From Bog-756 sp963777665 (GTDB lineage: Bacteria; Actinomycetota; Acidimicrobiia; Acidimicrobiales; RAAP-2): a stretch of 64,000 nt of DNA. Made by a program: the position numbers and the translations under genes. Numbering within the stretch: the stretch's first letter is position 1; each line of letters begins with the position of its first letter. The notes beneath the pieces were generated by a model. The model was not told the DNA's origin and made no database searches. It saw only the letters and a program-made list of their open reading frames with translations. The stretch covers positions 62,001 to 126,000 of the forward strand of contig CAVZRJ010000006.1 in NCBI GenBank assembly GCA_963777665.1. The letters run 5' to 3'. Below, one piece after another: positions 1-8,264 of the stretch.

Positions 1-137
1 CCGGTCACCACGATGGCCGCACCACCGGCTGTCCCGGCCGGCGGGGCGGCCGGCGGAGCGGGCACGGCCGGCAGTCCACCACCACCCGACCCTGAGCCGC
101 TCCGGAACCGTCCGGCCGCGCCTCCGGCGACCGTCGC
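1..137 (-). other. Left edge, possible start of a gene downstream of cinA
   Basis: These bases lie beyond the cinA stop codon. One minus-strand frame stays open to the window edge and reads as a Gly/Pro/Ala-rich stretch ending in AAIVVTG. That could be the N-terminus of a Rossmann-type protein running off the window. No convincing start codon or ribosome binding site is visible and the other frames are equally GC-rich, so I do not call a gene. Confidence 0.2.
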
Positions 138-1454
138 TCAGTTCGTCGGAGGGCTCCCGGACACCCACCGGCGCAGGAGGTCGAGCGCGGCGATCGTCGC
201 GTAGTCCCGCACCCGTTCGCGGTCGCCCGGCACGCTGAACCGGACAGCTTCGGTCGCCCGGCCGGGGTAGGCGAAACCCACGAACACGGTCCCCGGGGCC
301 TGGCCGTCCTGCTCCGTGGGCCCGGCCACCCCGGTGATGGACAGGCCGACGTCGGCACCCAGCACCCGGCGGGCGCCCTCGGCCATCGCACAGGCGGCCC
401 GCTCGCTGACCACCGGGCCCTCGGGCACGCCGAGGACCTCGACCTTGACCTCGGATGCATAGCTGACGACCGCGCCGCGGAACCAGGCGCTCGCGCCCGG
501 CACGTTGACCAGCCGGGACGCGGCGAGCCCACCGGTGAGCGACTCGGCCAGGCCGAGGGTCAGACCATGGTTGCCGAGGGCCCGTGCCACCGCATCCTCG
601 ATCGCATCGTCGTCGATGCCGAAGACGACATCACCGGCGGCGTCGTGCAGGATCGAGCGGATGGCCGATTCGTGCCGGTCGAGGAGCGCGGCCGCGCTCG
701 CCTCGCTGTCAGAGCGCACCGTGATCCGCACCTTGATTCCCTCGATGCCGCTGGCGAGGAATGCGACGGTGGCGCCGTCCGTAGGCACCTCGCCCTCCTC
801 CGACCCGTTGCCGGCGGGCGGGCGGCCGTCGAGTCTGTCGATGTAGTCGGCAAGGGTTTCGCCCAGACCCGACTCGCTCAACCCCCACGTGCGGATCACC
901 CGGCTCGCGATGATCCCGGACGACTCGCCACGCTCCGCCATCCGGCGGCCCAGGTCGGCGGCGATGGCCCGCTCGAACATGTCCGACATCTCGTAGGGCA
1001 CCCCCGGCACCGCGTAGACGACCTTGTGGCCGACCGGGCAGATCAGGCCCGGGGCGGTCCCCATGGTCTGCGGGATGACCGTCGCCCCCTCGGGCACGTC
1101 GGCCTGGCGCAGGTTCGATTCCGACATCTCCCGCCCGCGACTCGCAAAGAAGGTCCGGATCCGCTCGACCACCGACTCGTCCCGCGCCAGGGGAACGTTC
1201 ATGACCTCGGCGATGGCGTCGCGGGTGATGTCGTCATGGGTCGGGCCGAGCCCCCCACAGACGATCACGCCGTCACCGCGGGCGAGCGCGGTACGGATCG
1301 CGAGGACGATCCGGTCGTGATTGTCCCCCACCGCCTGGTGGAAATGCGAAGTCGCTCCCATGGCCGCGAGGTGCTCCCCGAGCCATTGCGAGTTGGTGTC
1401 GGCGATCTGCCCGAGAAGCAGCTCGGTGCCGACCGCGACGATCTCGACGCGCAC
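138..1454 (-). CDS. cinA: CinA-family protein (NMN amidohydrolase / MoCF domain)
   Basis: A 438-residue protein of normal family length with a GTG start. The N-terminal half is a MoaB/MoCF-like domain, beginning VEIVAVGTELLLGQIADTN and carrying GGLGPTHDDITRD. The C-terminal CinA domain has AESLTGGLAASRL, SYASEVKVEVLGVP and SITGVAGP, the pattern of the nicotinamide mononucleotide deamidase domain that recycles NMN in pyridine nucleotide salvage. It follows pgsA by 6 bp and ends the rimO-pgsA-cinA run typical of actinobacteria. It is intact, unlike its two upstream neighbours. The older name, competence/damage-inducible protein A, reflects co-transcription with recA in other species; recA is not seen here. 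Confidence 0.93.
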   Translation of the reverse strand: MRVEIVAVGTELLLGQIADTNSQWLGEHLAAMGATSHFHQAVGDNHDRIVLAIRTALARGDGVIVCGGLGPTHDDITRDAIAEVMNVPLARDESVVERIRTFFASRGREMSESNLRQADVPEGATVIPQTMGTAPGLICPVGHKVVYAVPGVPYEMSDMFERAIAADLGRRMAERGESSGIIASRVIRTWGLSESGLGETLADYIDRLDGRPPAGNGSEEGEVPTDGATVAFLASGIEGIKVRITVRSDSEASAAALLDRHESAIRSILHDAAGDVVFGIDDDAIEDAVARALGNHGLTLGLAESLTGGLAASRLVNVPGASAWFRGAVVSYASEVKVEVLGVPEGPVVSERAACAMAEGARRVLGADVGLSITGVAGPTEQDGQAPGTVFVGFAYPGRATEAVRFSVPGDRERVRDYATIAALDLLRRWVSGSPPTN

Positions 1455-1460
1455 GGACGC

Positions 1461-2133
1461 TCAGCCGGTCGCGCCGGGGCCGTCGAGCACCCCGGCGCTG
1501 TGCCCGTCGTGCATGCTCCCGGTCGGCTCCCGGGCCGCCCGGCGGCCGTCCAGCCAGTACTGCGCGCCGGTGAAGAGGGTCATCGCCGTGGCCACCCAGA
1601 TGGCGGCGTCGAGGATGCCGGTGTGGCCGGCCAGTGGCGGGGCCAGGCACATCCCGATGGCGATGTCCTGGAGCAGCGTCTTGAGCTTGGCCGAGTTGCG
1701 GGCCGGGATCGAGACGCCGTGTCGGCCGACCACCGACGCGGTAGACGCTCATGGCGATCTCGCGTGCGGCGATCAGGGCCACCGGGAGCCACCAGACGAT
1801 CCCCTTGGCCACGAGCGCGAACAGGGCGCCGAGGACGACCACCTTGTCGGCCAACGGGTCGAGGAAGGCCCCGGAGCGGGTGGTTCCCTGACGCCGTGCC
1901 AGCCAACCGTCGATGCCGTCGGACATGGCCAGCACGCCCCCGAGGACGAAGGTGAACCAGCTGGCTCCCCACACCATGATCAGGACGATGACAACCGGGG
2001 TTGCCAGGAGGCGTACCAGGGTGATCCCGTTCGCCGGGGTCAGGAGGGCCGAAGGCCCGAAGGTGGCGGCCGGGCCGACCGTCCCCGTCGTGGCGCCGGC
2101 AGGCAGGCCCGGGGTGATCGCGCCGCCGCTCAC
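1461..2133 (-). pseudogene. pgsA: CDP-diacylglycerol--glycerol-3-phosphate 3-phosphatidyltransferase, one frameshift
   Basis: Integral-membrane enzyme that commits CDP-diacylglycerol to phosphatidylglycerol. The N-terminal frame begins at a GTG overlapping the rimO stop (GTGA) and contains the CDP-alcohol phosphatidyltransferase signature DGIDGWLARRQGTTRSGAFL with its Asp residues, then LDPLADKVVV and REIAMSVYR. The expected continuation (VGRHGVSIPARNSAKLKTLL, then hydrophobic segments, stop at 1461) is in another frame. Removing one G from the GTCGGTGGTCGG stretch near 1733-1742 rejoins them as YRVVVGRHG, matching the family spacing. Because pgsA is normally essential, I think this is a sequence error rather than a true pseudogene, but the DNA as given cannot make the full protein. 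Confidence 0.88.
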
Positions 2134-3514
2134 CGCCCGCCCCTCACCGCGACGGCCACCGGCTCGGCCATCAGATCGGGACCGTCAGCGCCGCGCACGA
2201 CGACCTCGGAGAAGCTCCCCACCTCCAGGTGGTCGGGTACGGCGACGATACCGTCGATCTCCGGGGCCTCGCGGTACGACCGGGCCTCACCAGGGGCGTC
2301 CACCAGCACCTCGATCGTGGACCCGATGAGCTCTTCGCGCCGCGGCCGCGGTGATCGCGTCCTGGAGCTCGGAGCACTCGCGGATCCGCTCGGCCACCAG
2401 CTCCCCGGCGACCTGATCGGGGAGATCCGAGGCGTAGGTACCCGCCTCGTTGCTGAAGGGGAAGAGCCCGACCCAGTCGAGCCGGGCCTCCTCGATCCAT
2501 GCCAGCAGCTGGTCGTGGTCCCGTTCGGTCTCCCCCGGATAGCCCACGATGAACGAGGACCGGAAGGCCGCTGCCGGCTCGGCCACCCTGATCGATCGGA
2601 TCCGCTCGAGGAACCGCTCGCCCTCGCCCCAACGCCGCATGCGCTTGAGCAGGGGTCGGGACACGTGCTGCAGCGAGAGGTCGAAGTAGGGCACGCCCGT
2701 GGCCAGCACGGCCTCGACCAGCGCGTCGTCGAGTGTGGAGGGATAGAGGTAGAGGAGGCGGGTCCACCGGACCCGCCGGAGACCGCTGCCACCAGGTCGA
2801 CGATGGGTCGGCGCCCGCCCGGTGCCGGTCCGTCAGGGCCTGATCGGGGCCGGCCGGTCGAGCGGTCGAGCGCGAAGGAGGAGAGGTCCTGGGCCACGAG
2901 AACGACCTCGGACAGCGTGCCGTCGGCCGCACCCAGCTCGTCCACCTCGGCCAGGATCGACTGGGCGGACCGCGAACGCTGCTTGCCGCGGAAGGAGGGG
3001 ATCGCGCAGAAGCCGCAGTTCCGGTCGCATCCCTCGGCGATCTTCACGTACGACCACGGCCTCGCCGACGCAGGCCTGGGGAGGTTCAAGAGGTCGAACG
3101 AGGGAGGTGCGGTGCCTGCTCCGTCGTCCGTGCCGCCCGCCGCGGTCCGTCTGCCGAGTACCACCGGGGTCGTCCCCGGCCGGACGAGGCAGCCAGCGGC
3201 GTGCCGAACGGGGCGACCAGGTCGACCTCGGGGAGGGCCCGGGCCAGCTCGTCCCCGTACCGTTCGGCCATGCAGCCGGTCACGACCAGCCGCGCGCCGG
3301 CCTGCCGGGCGTCGGCCAACGAGAGCACGGTGTCGATCGACTCCTGGCGGGCGGCCTCGATGAAGGCGCAGGTGTTGACGACCACCAGGTCCGCCTCCTC
3401 GGGGGAGGCGGCCGCCTGGAAGCCGTCGACGATGAGCGTCCCGACGAGCTTGTCCGAATCGACCTGGTTCTTCGGGCAGCCCAACGTCTCGATCCAGTAC
3501 CGCTCGGCCACCAC
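2130..3514 (-). pseudogene. rimO: Ribosomal protein S12 methylthiotransferase RimO, three frameshifts
   Basis: MiaB-family radical SAM enzyme that adds a methylthio group to Asp of ribosomal protein S12. All parts of the family are visible but spread over frames. The first frame (GTG 3514) has the UPF0004 domain: ETLGCPKNQVDSDKLVG, VNTCAFIEAARQESID and TGCMAERYG. The second frame has the radical SAM site CDRNCGFC after SYVKIAEG. The third has LYLYPSTLDD, PYFDLSLQHVS and FIVGYPGET. The frame then returns for the TRAM-like tail REELIGSTIEVLVD. Frame changes fall near 3190, 2772 and 2340, each fixable by one base in a G/C-rich run. Intact order and motifs argue for sequencing error. The stop overlaps the pgsA start. 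Confidence 0.88.
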
Positions 3515-3661
3515 GACAATCTACCGGCGGGACGGACGCCCCCGACGTACAGGGGGCGGTCGACTGCCGGGTGGCGTTGGGATCGGTCGGGTTGTCGGGA
3601 TGCGGGATGTCTGGGCCCGGTCCGGGTCCCGTCGAAAACGCGGGGCCCGGACCGGAACGAG

Positions 3662-3750
3662 CGGAGAGGGAGGGATTTGAACCCTCGGACCCAGTTACCC
3701 AGGTCAACTCATTAGCAGTGAGTCCGATTCGGCCGCTCTCGCACCTCTCC
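3662..3750 (-). tRNA. tRNA-Ser (anticodon GCT)
   Basis: Read on the minus strand, the acceptor arms GGAGAGG and CCTCTCC pair fully, with G as discriminator base. The anticodon arm ACTCACTGCTAATGAGT places GCT in the loop, and the T arm carries GGTTCAAATCC. A long variable arm makes the total 89 nt, as expected for a class II serine tRNA. CCA is not encoded. It lies upstream of rimO on the same strand. Confidence 0.95.
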
Positions 3751-3775
3751 ATACCTGGTCAATAGAACTTTCTGA

Positions 3776-3958
3776 CTATGTTCGCTCCGTGCTTGGCGGG
3801 TAGCGGCGCTCAATCTCGGCAGCAAGTCCATTGATCTCCCGCCACAGCTCGCGCCGCTCGTCGGGATCACGATTGAGCGGTAGCTTTTCGTGTTCGACCC
3901 TGAGCTGCTCAAAGAGTTCGCTGTCAGACAGCTTGCCGTAGTTCGCCACGGCCTTCAC
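3776..3958 (-). CDS. Small hypothetical protein
   Basis: A 60-residue, charged, probably helical protein starting with GTG. The stretch LSDSELFEQLRVEHEKL followed by DERRELWREINGLAAEIERRY looks like two amphipathic helices. I do not recognise a family. It sits between the tRNA-Ser gene and the Fic-type remnant, a region that looks like a small insertion site, so it may be accessory. No strong ribosome binding site is seen at the GTG; an internal GTG nine bases downstream is an alternative start. Confidence 0.45.
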   Translation of the reverse strand: MKAVANYGKLSDSELFEQLRVEHEKLPLNRDPDERRELWREINGLAAEIERRYPPSTERT

Positions 3959-4090
3959 TGTAGGCGGTTGACCGGCCGGAACTCCTCGGGTCCCCCGCCG
4001 TGTCCCTCGCAGGACCTGCTACGGCGACAGAAGAAGCTCCTCGGTCGAACTGGCAATCGCCGCAGCCCAAACGGCGGACTGGTGGCGTGC

Positions 4091-4354
4091 CTACAAACGT
4101 TCGACGAGCCGCATAACTTGTGTTGCACCAAATCGCCGGGCGTACGAGCGGCCAGTGAGTTCGTCCAGCACTCCGATCTCAACGAGTCGGTCGATGGCGT
4201 GGTGGGCGGTGGGACCCTTGACCCGGTATGTGTCTATGACCCAGCGTGAAATTATGAGGGGCCAGTCGACGAGGTTTTGCAGGTCACATCCCGTTTCTCC
4301 ATCCGGTGGCGTCTCGATCGCACCCTGCATCGCATGAGCGGTGAGCCGGATCCG
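4091..4354 (-). pseudogene. Remnant of a Fic-family protein (C-terminal winged helix)
   Basis: The last ~85 residues before a TAG read like the C-terminal winged-helix tail of actinobacterial Fic/DOC proteins: NLVDWPLIISRWVIDTYRV, KGPTAHHAIDRLVEIGVLDE and LTGRSYARRFGAT. Nothing upstream in this frame resembles the catalytic Fic core HPFxxGNG; instead the sequence runs into the groEL promoter and the groEL coding region on the other strand. I read it as the truncated 3' end of a lost gene, left when groEL and its regulatory region came to lie next to it. The assignment rests on recalled family resemblance only. Confidence 0.5.
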
Positions 4355-4488
4355 CTGCTCGCCAACCCCGCCGGACCCCAGCGCAGCGCCCTGCCGGGCT
4401 GGGCCCCGAAGGTCGTTCCGGAGGCACCGACGAAGCTCCGGGAGCCGTTCCTGCGGTGTTGCGCCGCGGCCCCACACGTGGTTTGCTA

Positions 4489-4515
4489 TTAGCACTCGAC
4501 ATCGCAGAGTGCCAA
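4489..4515 (+). promoter_or_regulatory. CIRCE element (HrcA operator) of groEL
   Basis: TTAGCACTC, nine spacer bases, then GAGTGCCAA. This matches the CIRCE consensus TTAGCACTC-N9-GAGTGCTAA with one mismatch in the right arm. It lies 20 bp before the groEL start codon, the usual position for repression by HrcA and release on heat shock. hrcA itself is not in the window. Confidence 0.93.
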
Positions 4516-4535
4516 CGACTACGGAGGAACACCTG

Positions 4536-6158
4536 ATGGCCAAGCTGATTACGTTCGACGAGGAGGCCCGCCGGGCCCTCGAGAGCGGCATGAACAAGCT
4601 CGCCGACGCTGTGCGCGTCACCCTCGGCCCGAAGGGCCGCAATGTCGTCCTGGACAAGAAGTGGGGCGCTCCCACCATCACCAACGACGGCGTCTCGATC
4701 GCCAAGGACATCGAGCTCGAGGACCCCTTCGAAAAGATCGGCGCCGAGCTGGTCAAGGAGGTCGCCAAGAAGACGGACGACGTGGCCGGGGACGGCACCA
4801 CCACCGCCACCGTGCTCGCCTGGGCCATGGTCCACGAGGGCCTTCGGAACGTCGCAGCCGGGGCCAATCCGATGTCGCTCAAGAAGGGCATCGAAGCCGG
4901 AGTCGAGGCGGCCGTGGCGTCGCTGCGGGGCATCGCCCGTGACACCGACTCCAAGGGCCAGATCGCCCAGGTCGCATCCATCTCGGCCGCGGACAACGAG
5001 ATCGGCGAAATGATCTCCGAGGCCATCGACAAGGTCGGGAAGGACGGGGTCATCACCGTCGAGGAGTCCCAGACCTTCGGCATGGACATGGATCTCGTCG
5101 AAGGCATGCGGTTCGACAAGGGGTACATCTCCCCCTACTTCGTGACCGATCCCGAACGCATGGAGGCCGTCCTCGAGGACGCCTACGTGCTGCTGGTGGG
5201 ATCCAAGATCACCGCCGTACGCGACCTGCTGCCGGTACTCGAGAAGATCATGCAGTCGGGCAAGCCGCTGGTGATCGTCGCCGAGGACATCGAGGGTGAA
5301 GCGCTGGCCACCCTTGTGGTCAACAAGATCAGGGGCACGTTCCGCAGTGTCTCGGTCAAGGCCCCCGGATTCGGCGAGCGTCGCAAGGCCATGCTCCAGG
5401 ACATCGCCATCCTCACCGGCGGGCAGGTCGTCACCGAAGAGGTCGGCCTCAAGCTCGAGAACGTCGGCCTCGAGCTCCTCGGCACCGCCCGCAAGGTCGT
5501 CGTGACCAAGGACGAGACGACCATCGTCGAGGGAGGTGGCTCGGAGGACGAGATCAAGGGCCGGATCAACCAGATCAAGGCCGAGATCGAGAACACCGAC
5601 TCCGACTACGACCGGGAGAAGCTCCAGGAGCGCCTGGCCAAGCTGTCCGGCGGCGTCGCCGTGATCAAGGTCGGGGCTGCTACCGAGGTGGAGCTCAAGG
5701 AGAAGAAGCACCGCATCGAGGACGCCGTCTCGACCACCAAGGCCGCCATCGAGGAGGGCGTGGTCCCCGGCGGTGGGGTGGCCCTGCTCCGCGCACAGGC
5801 CGCGGTGTTGGACGCCGCAGAGAAGCTCGACGACGACGAGGCCACCGGTGCACGCATCGTGGCCCGGGCCGTCGAGGAGCCCCTGAAGCAGATCGCGGTC
5901 AACGCCGGCCTCGAGGGTGGCGTGATCGTCGACAAGGTGCGCAACCTCAAGAAGCCGGCAGAAGGGCTCAACGCGCTCACCGGCGAGTACGTCGACCTCT
6001 TCCAGGCAGGAGTCATCGACGCGGTCAAGGTCACGCGCTCTGCCCTCCAGAACGCCGCATCCATCGCCGCTCTGTTCCTCACCACGGAAGCGGTCATCGT
6101 CGACAAGCCCGAGGAATCGGGTTCCGCAATGCCGGGTGGAGGAATGGACGACTTCTAG
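4536..6158 (+). CDS. groEL: 60 kDa chaperonin GroEL
   Basis: ATP-dependent chaperonin subunit of 540 residues, full family length, starting MAKLITFDEEARRALESG behind a good GGAGGA ribosome binding site 7 bp upstream of the ATG. Recognisable motifs are VRVTLGPKGRNVVLD, the ATPase motif GDGTTTATVLAWAM, ERRKAMLQDIAILTGG and the C-terminal GGGVALLRAQ. The C-terminus is short and acidic (GGGMDDF) with only a minimal Gly/Met tail. No groES precedes it, so this is a stand-alone groEL as in many actinobacteria, which often keep a second groESL operon elsewhere. CIRCE upstream implies HrcA control. Two strong hairpins follow. Confidence 0.97.
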   Translation: MAKLITFDEEARRALESGMNKLADAVRVTLGPKGRNVVLDKKWGAPTITNDGVSIAKDIELEDPFEKIGAELVKEVAKKTDDVAGDGTTTATVLAWAMVHEGLRNVAAGANPMSLKKGIEAGVEAAVASLRGIARDTDSKGQIAQVASISAADNEIGEMISEAIDKVGKDGVITVEESQTFGMDMDLVEGMRFDKGYISPYFVTDPERMEAVLEDAYVLLVGSKITAVRDLLPVLEKIMQSGKPLVIVAEDIEGEALATLVVNKIRGTFRSVSVKAPGFGERRKAMLQDIAILTGGQVVTEEVGLKLENVGLELLGTARKVVVTKDETTIVEGGGSEDEIKGRINQIKAEIENTDSDYDREKLQERLAKLSGGVAVIKVGAATEVELKEKKHRIEDAVSTTKAAIEEGVVPGGGVALLRAQAAVLDAAEKLDDDEATGARIVARAVEEPLKQIAVNAGLEGGVIVDKVRNLKKPAEGLNALTGEYVDLFQAGVIDAVKVTRSALQNAASIAALFLTTEAVIVDKPEESGSAMPGGGMDDF

Positions 6159-6168
6159 AGCACCCACG

Positions 6169-6192
6169 GCCCGGACGACCGCTCGTCCGGGC
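6169..6192 (+). terminator. Hairpin 11 bp after the groEL stop
   Basis: A perfect 10-bp stem, GCCCGGACGA with TCGTCCGGGC, around a 4-nt loop. It has no following T-run, as is common in GC-rich actinobacteria. Its position just after groEL suggests transcript termination or 3'-end protection. Confidence 0.6.
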
Positions 6193-6251
6193 TCACCGGT
6201 CACCGGCCCGCAGGCTCTGCTGCCGGCGGGTCATCTGCCCACCACCACGAC

Positions 6252-6280
6252 GACGGGCGCCCCCGAGTGGGGCGCCCGTC
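6252..6280 (+). terminator. Second hairpin between groEL and chdC
   Basis: A perfect 12-bp G/C stem, GACGGGCGCCCC with its complement, and a 5-nt loop. It ends 25 bp before the chdC start and has no U-tract. It is probably the main intrinsic-like terminator insulating chdC from groEL, or a structured leader of chdC. Confidence 0.6.
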
Positions 6281-6304
6281 GCTCTGTTCCCTACACTGGT
6301 CGGC

Positions 6305-7021
6305 GTGCTCCATCCCGCGGTGCCCTCGGTCGGATTGGGCGTGCTCCATCTCTTCTGCAAGATCCCCGGCTCGGCCCGTCCTGACGGTGGGTTCCACTTC
6401 GACGACGGGGCGGTGGTCCGGGCTGTCAAGGACGCCGAGGCCGACGAGGTCCAGGTGGTCACCGTGGCCATGCTCGGCCACAAAGCGGATCTCGGGGTCA
6501 TGGCGCTCGGGGCGGACCTGTGGCGCCTCCGCCGGCTCCAGTCCGACCTGCAGGCGGCCGGCCTGGAGGTCGTCGGCTCCTACGTCTCGCTGACCGAGGT
6601 GTCCGAGTACGCGGCCGGCATACCGGACGAGATGAAACAGATGCGGCTGTACCCCACCCTGCCGCCGGAGGGCATGACCGCCTTCTGCTTCTACCCGATG
6701 TCCAAGCGGCGTGGGGACACCGCCGGCTCCAACTGGTTCTCCATGCCGTTCGAGGAGCGCAAGGAGCTCATGTACGGCCACGGAGCGGTGGGCCGGACGT
6801 TCGCCGGGCGCATCCTCCAGGTCATCACCGGTTCGACCGGCATCGACGACTGGGAGTGGGGTGTGACGCTCTTCGGCGTCCACCCCGACGATCTCAAGGA
6901 GTGCGTCTACACCATGCGCTTCGACGAGGGGTCGGCCCGCTTCGCCGAGTTCGGGCCCTTTGTGACCGGGATGGTCGCTCCGGTGGAGGACGTGCTCGCG
7001 CAGATCGCTCCGGGCGGGTGA
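6305..7021 (+). CDS. chdC: Coproheme decarboxylase (chlorite dismutase family)
   Basis: A 238-residue member of the Cld/HemQ family. It removes two propionates from coproheme III as the last step of the coproporphyrin-dependent haem pathway used by actinobacteria. The catalytic tyrosine motif YPMSKRR starts at Tyr130, and the predicted proximal haem histidine is His159 in MYGHGAVGRTFAG. The tail DDWEWGVTLF and MRFDEGSARFAEFGPF is diagnostic of the decarboxylase branch. The start is GTG; the first 10-12 residues are not conserved, so a slightly later start is possible. The stop overlaps the larE start (GTGA), implying translational coupling. Other haem genes are not in the window. Confidence 0.9.
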   Translation: MLHPAVPSVGLGVLHLFCKIPGSARPDGGFHFDDGAVVRAVKDAEADEVQVVTVAMLGHKADLGVMALGADLWRLRRLQSDLQAAGLEVVGSYVSLTEVSEYAAGIPDEMKQMRLYPTLPPEGMTAFCFYPMSKRRGDTAGSNWFSMPFEERKELMYGHGAVGRTFAGRILQVITGSTGIDDWEWGVTLFGVHPDDLKECVYTMRFDEGSARFAEFGPFVTGMVAPVEDVLAQIAPGG

Positions 7022-7908
7022 GCGCCACGCCGACCTGCGTGACCGCCGCCGGCACTCAGACCGCCGGGAGTCAGACCGCCGGGACCGCTGATCTCGAGGC
7101 CCTGCGTGCCGAGCTGCGTCGTCTCGGCCCGGTGGTGGTGGCCTTCAGCGGCGGCGCCGACTCGGCCTTCCTGGCGTGGATGGCGACCGATGAGCTCGGT
7201 GCCGACCGTGTGCTGTGCGTGACCGCCGTGTCACCCTCCCTCGCCCCGGAGGAGCTGGCCGACTGCCGGGCCCTGGCGGCAGAGTGGGGGCTCACCTACC
7301 GCGAGGTGGCGACCCGCGAGCTGGCAGACCCGTCGTATGCGGCCAATGACGGCAGCCGCTGCGCCCACTGCAAGTCCGCGCTGATGGAAGCTCTCGATCC
7401 GCTGGCAGGAGTGGCCGGCGAGGACGCCACGGTGGTGCTCGGGGTGAACCTCGACGACCTGGGGGACCATCGTCCCGGCCAGGCGGCCGCCGCAGAGCGG
7501 GGTGCGGTCTTCCCCCTGGTCCGTGCCGGGTTCACCAAAACCGACGTCCGGACGTGGTCCCGTCGTCTCGGCCTGCGGACCTGGGACAAGCCTGCCGCGG
7601 CCTGCCTCGCCTCCCGCGTGCCGTACGGTACCCGGGTGACCCTCACCACCCTCGACACGGTCGCCCGAGCCGAGTCCGCGCTGCGTGCGCTCGGGTTCCG
7701 TGAACTCCGTGTCCGCCACTACGGCGACACCGCCCGCGTCGAGCTGCCCGAGGAGGACCTGGCCGACGCGGTGGCCCGCCGGATCGAGGTAGCCGCCGCC
7801 GTGCACGGCGCGGGCTACCGGTACGTGACCCTCGATCTCGACGGATTCCGATCGGGCAACCTCAACGACGCCCTGGGTGACGGTGCGGCGACCGGGGAGG
7901 CGCAGTGA
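7018..7908 (+). CDS. larE: LarE-type sulfur transferase of nickel-pincer cofactor synthesis
   Basis: A 296-residue ATP pyrophosphatase-type enzyme. The PP-loop SGGADSA is at residues 44-50, followed by KPAAACLASRVPYGTRV near the C-terminal third. LarE activates the carboxylates of pyridinium biscarboxylic acid mononucleotide and converts them to thiocarboxylates. Three cysteines stand out: Cys115 and Cys118 (RCAHCK) and Cys196 (CLASR). Cys196 appears to align with the sulfur-donating cysteine of the sacrificial enzyme; the three together resemble homologues that carry an iron-sulfur cluster and need not sacrifice themselves (inference). The N-terminus has a short non-conserved TAGSQTAG repeat. 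It is coupled to chdC and followed by a NIL-domain gene. Confidence 0.88.
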   Translation: MSATPTCVTAAGTQTAGSQTAGTADLEALRAELRRLGPVVVAFSGGADSAFLAWMATDELGADRVLCVTAVSPSLAPEELADCRALAAEWGLTYREVATRELADPSYAANDGSRCAHCKSALMEALDPLAGVAGEDATVVLGVNLDDLGDHRPGQAAAAERGAVFPLVRAGFTKTDVRTWSRRLGLRTWDKPAAACLASRVPYGTRVTLTTLDTVARAESALRALGFRELRVRHYGDTARVELPEEDLADAVARRIEVAAAVHGAGYRYVTLDLDGFRSGNLNDALGDGAATGEAQ

Positions 7909-7921
7909 CAGGGGAGACACA

Positions 7922-8161
7922 GTGATCGGGGTACGGGTCAAGCTGACCTTCCCCGAGGAGCTGGTGCGTGAGCCGATCATCGCCCGCATGGTCACCGAGC
8001 TGCAGATCGTACCCAACATCCGTCGGGCCGACGTCGGCGAGCACTCCGGGTGGATCATCTGCGAGCTCGACGGCGACGGCGTGGTCCTCGACCGGGCCCT
8101 CGAGTGGCTCAGGGCTGAGGGCGTCCAGGTCGACCTGCTCGGGGACGTGGTCGAGAGCTAG
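7922..8161 (+). CDS. NIL-domain protein
   Basis: A 79-residue protein starting at GTG behind a GGGGAG ribosome binding site. The sequence VRVKLTFPEELVREPIIARM, then PNIRRADVGEHSGWIICEL and a closing helix ALEWLRAEGVQVDLL, fits the small ferredoxin-like NIL fold found at the end of methionine ABC transporter ATPases and as a stand-alone domain. It probably binds a small ligand or partner protein. The ligand is unknown. Its place 13 bp after larE suggests a link to sulfur chemistry, but this is inference only. Confidence 0.75.
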   Translation: MIGVRVKLTFPEELVREPIIARMVTELQIVPNIRRADVGEHSGWIICELDGDGVVLDRALEWLRAEGVQVDLLGDVVES

Positions 8162-8264
8162 GCAGCGAGATCGGGCGGGGCGGCGGCCAGGAGGCGTGGT
8201 GGCGTGGGCACCCACGTCGACCGGCGGTCGCGGGGCGAGGGCACCCGCAGTTCAGTGCCGCAGC

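Noticed and set aside
567..1955. Long open frame on the plus strand opposite cinA and pgsA
   Set aside because: High GC keeps antisense frames open. The translation is Arg/Asp/Gly-rich with no motif, while the minus strand gives a clear CinA protein.
4284..6203. 639-codon minus-strand frame opposite groEL
   Set aside because: It mirrors groEL codons (Asp/Gly/Leu/Val rich) and has no family features; groEL is certain.
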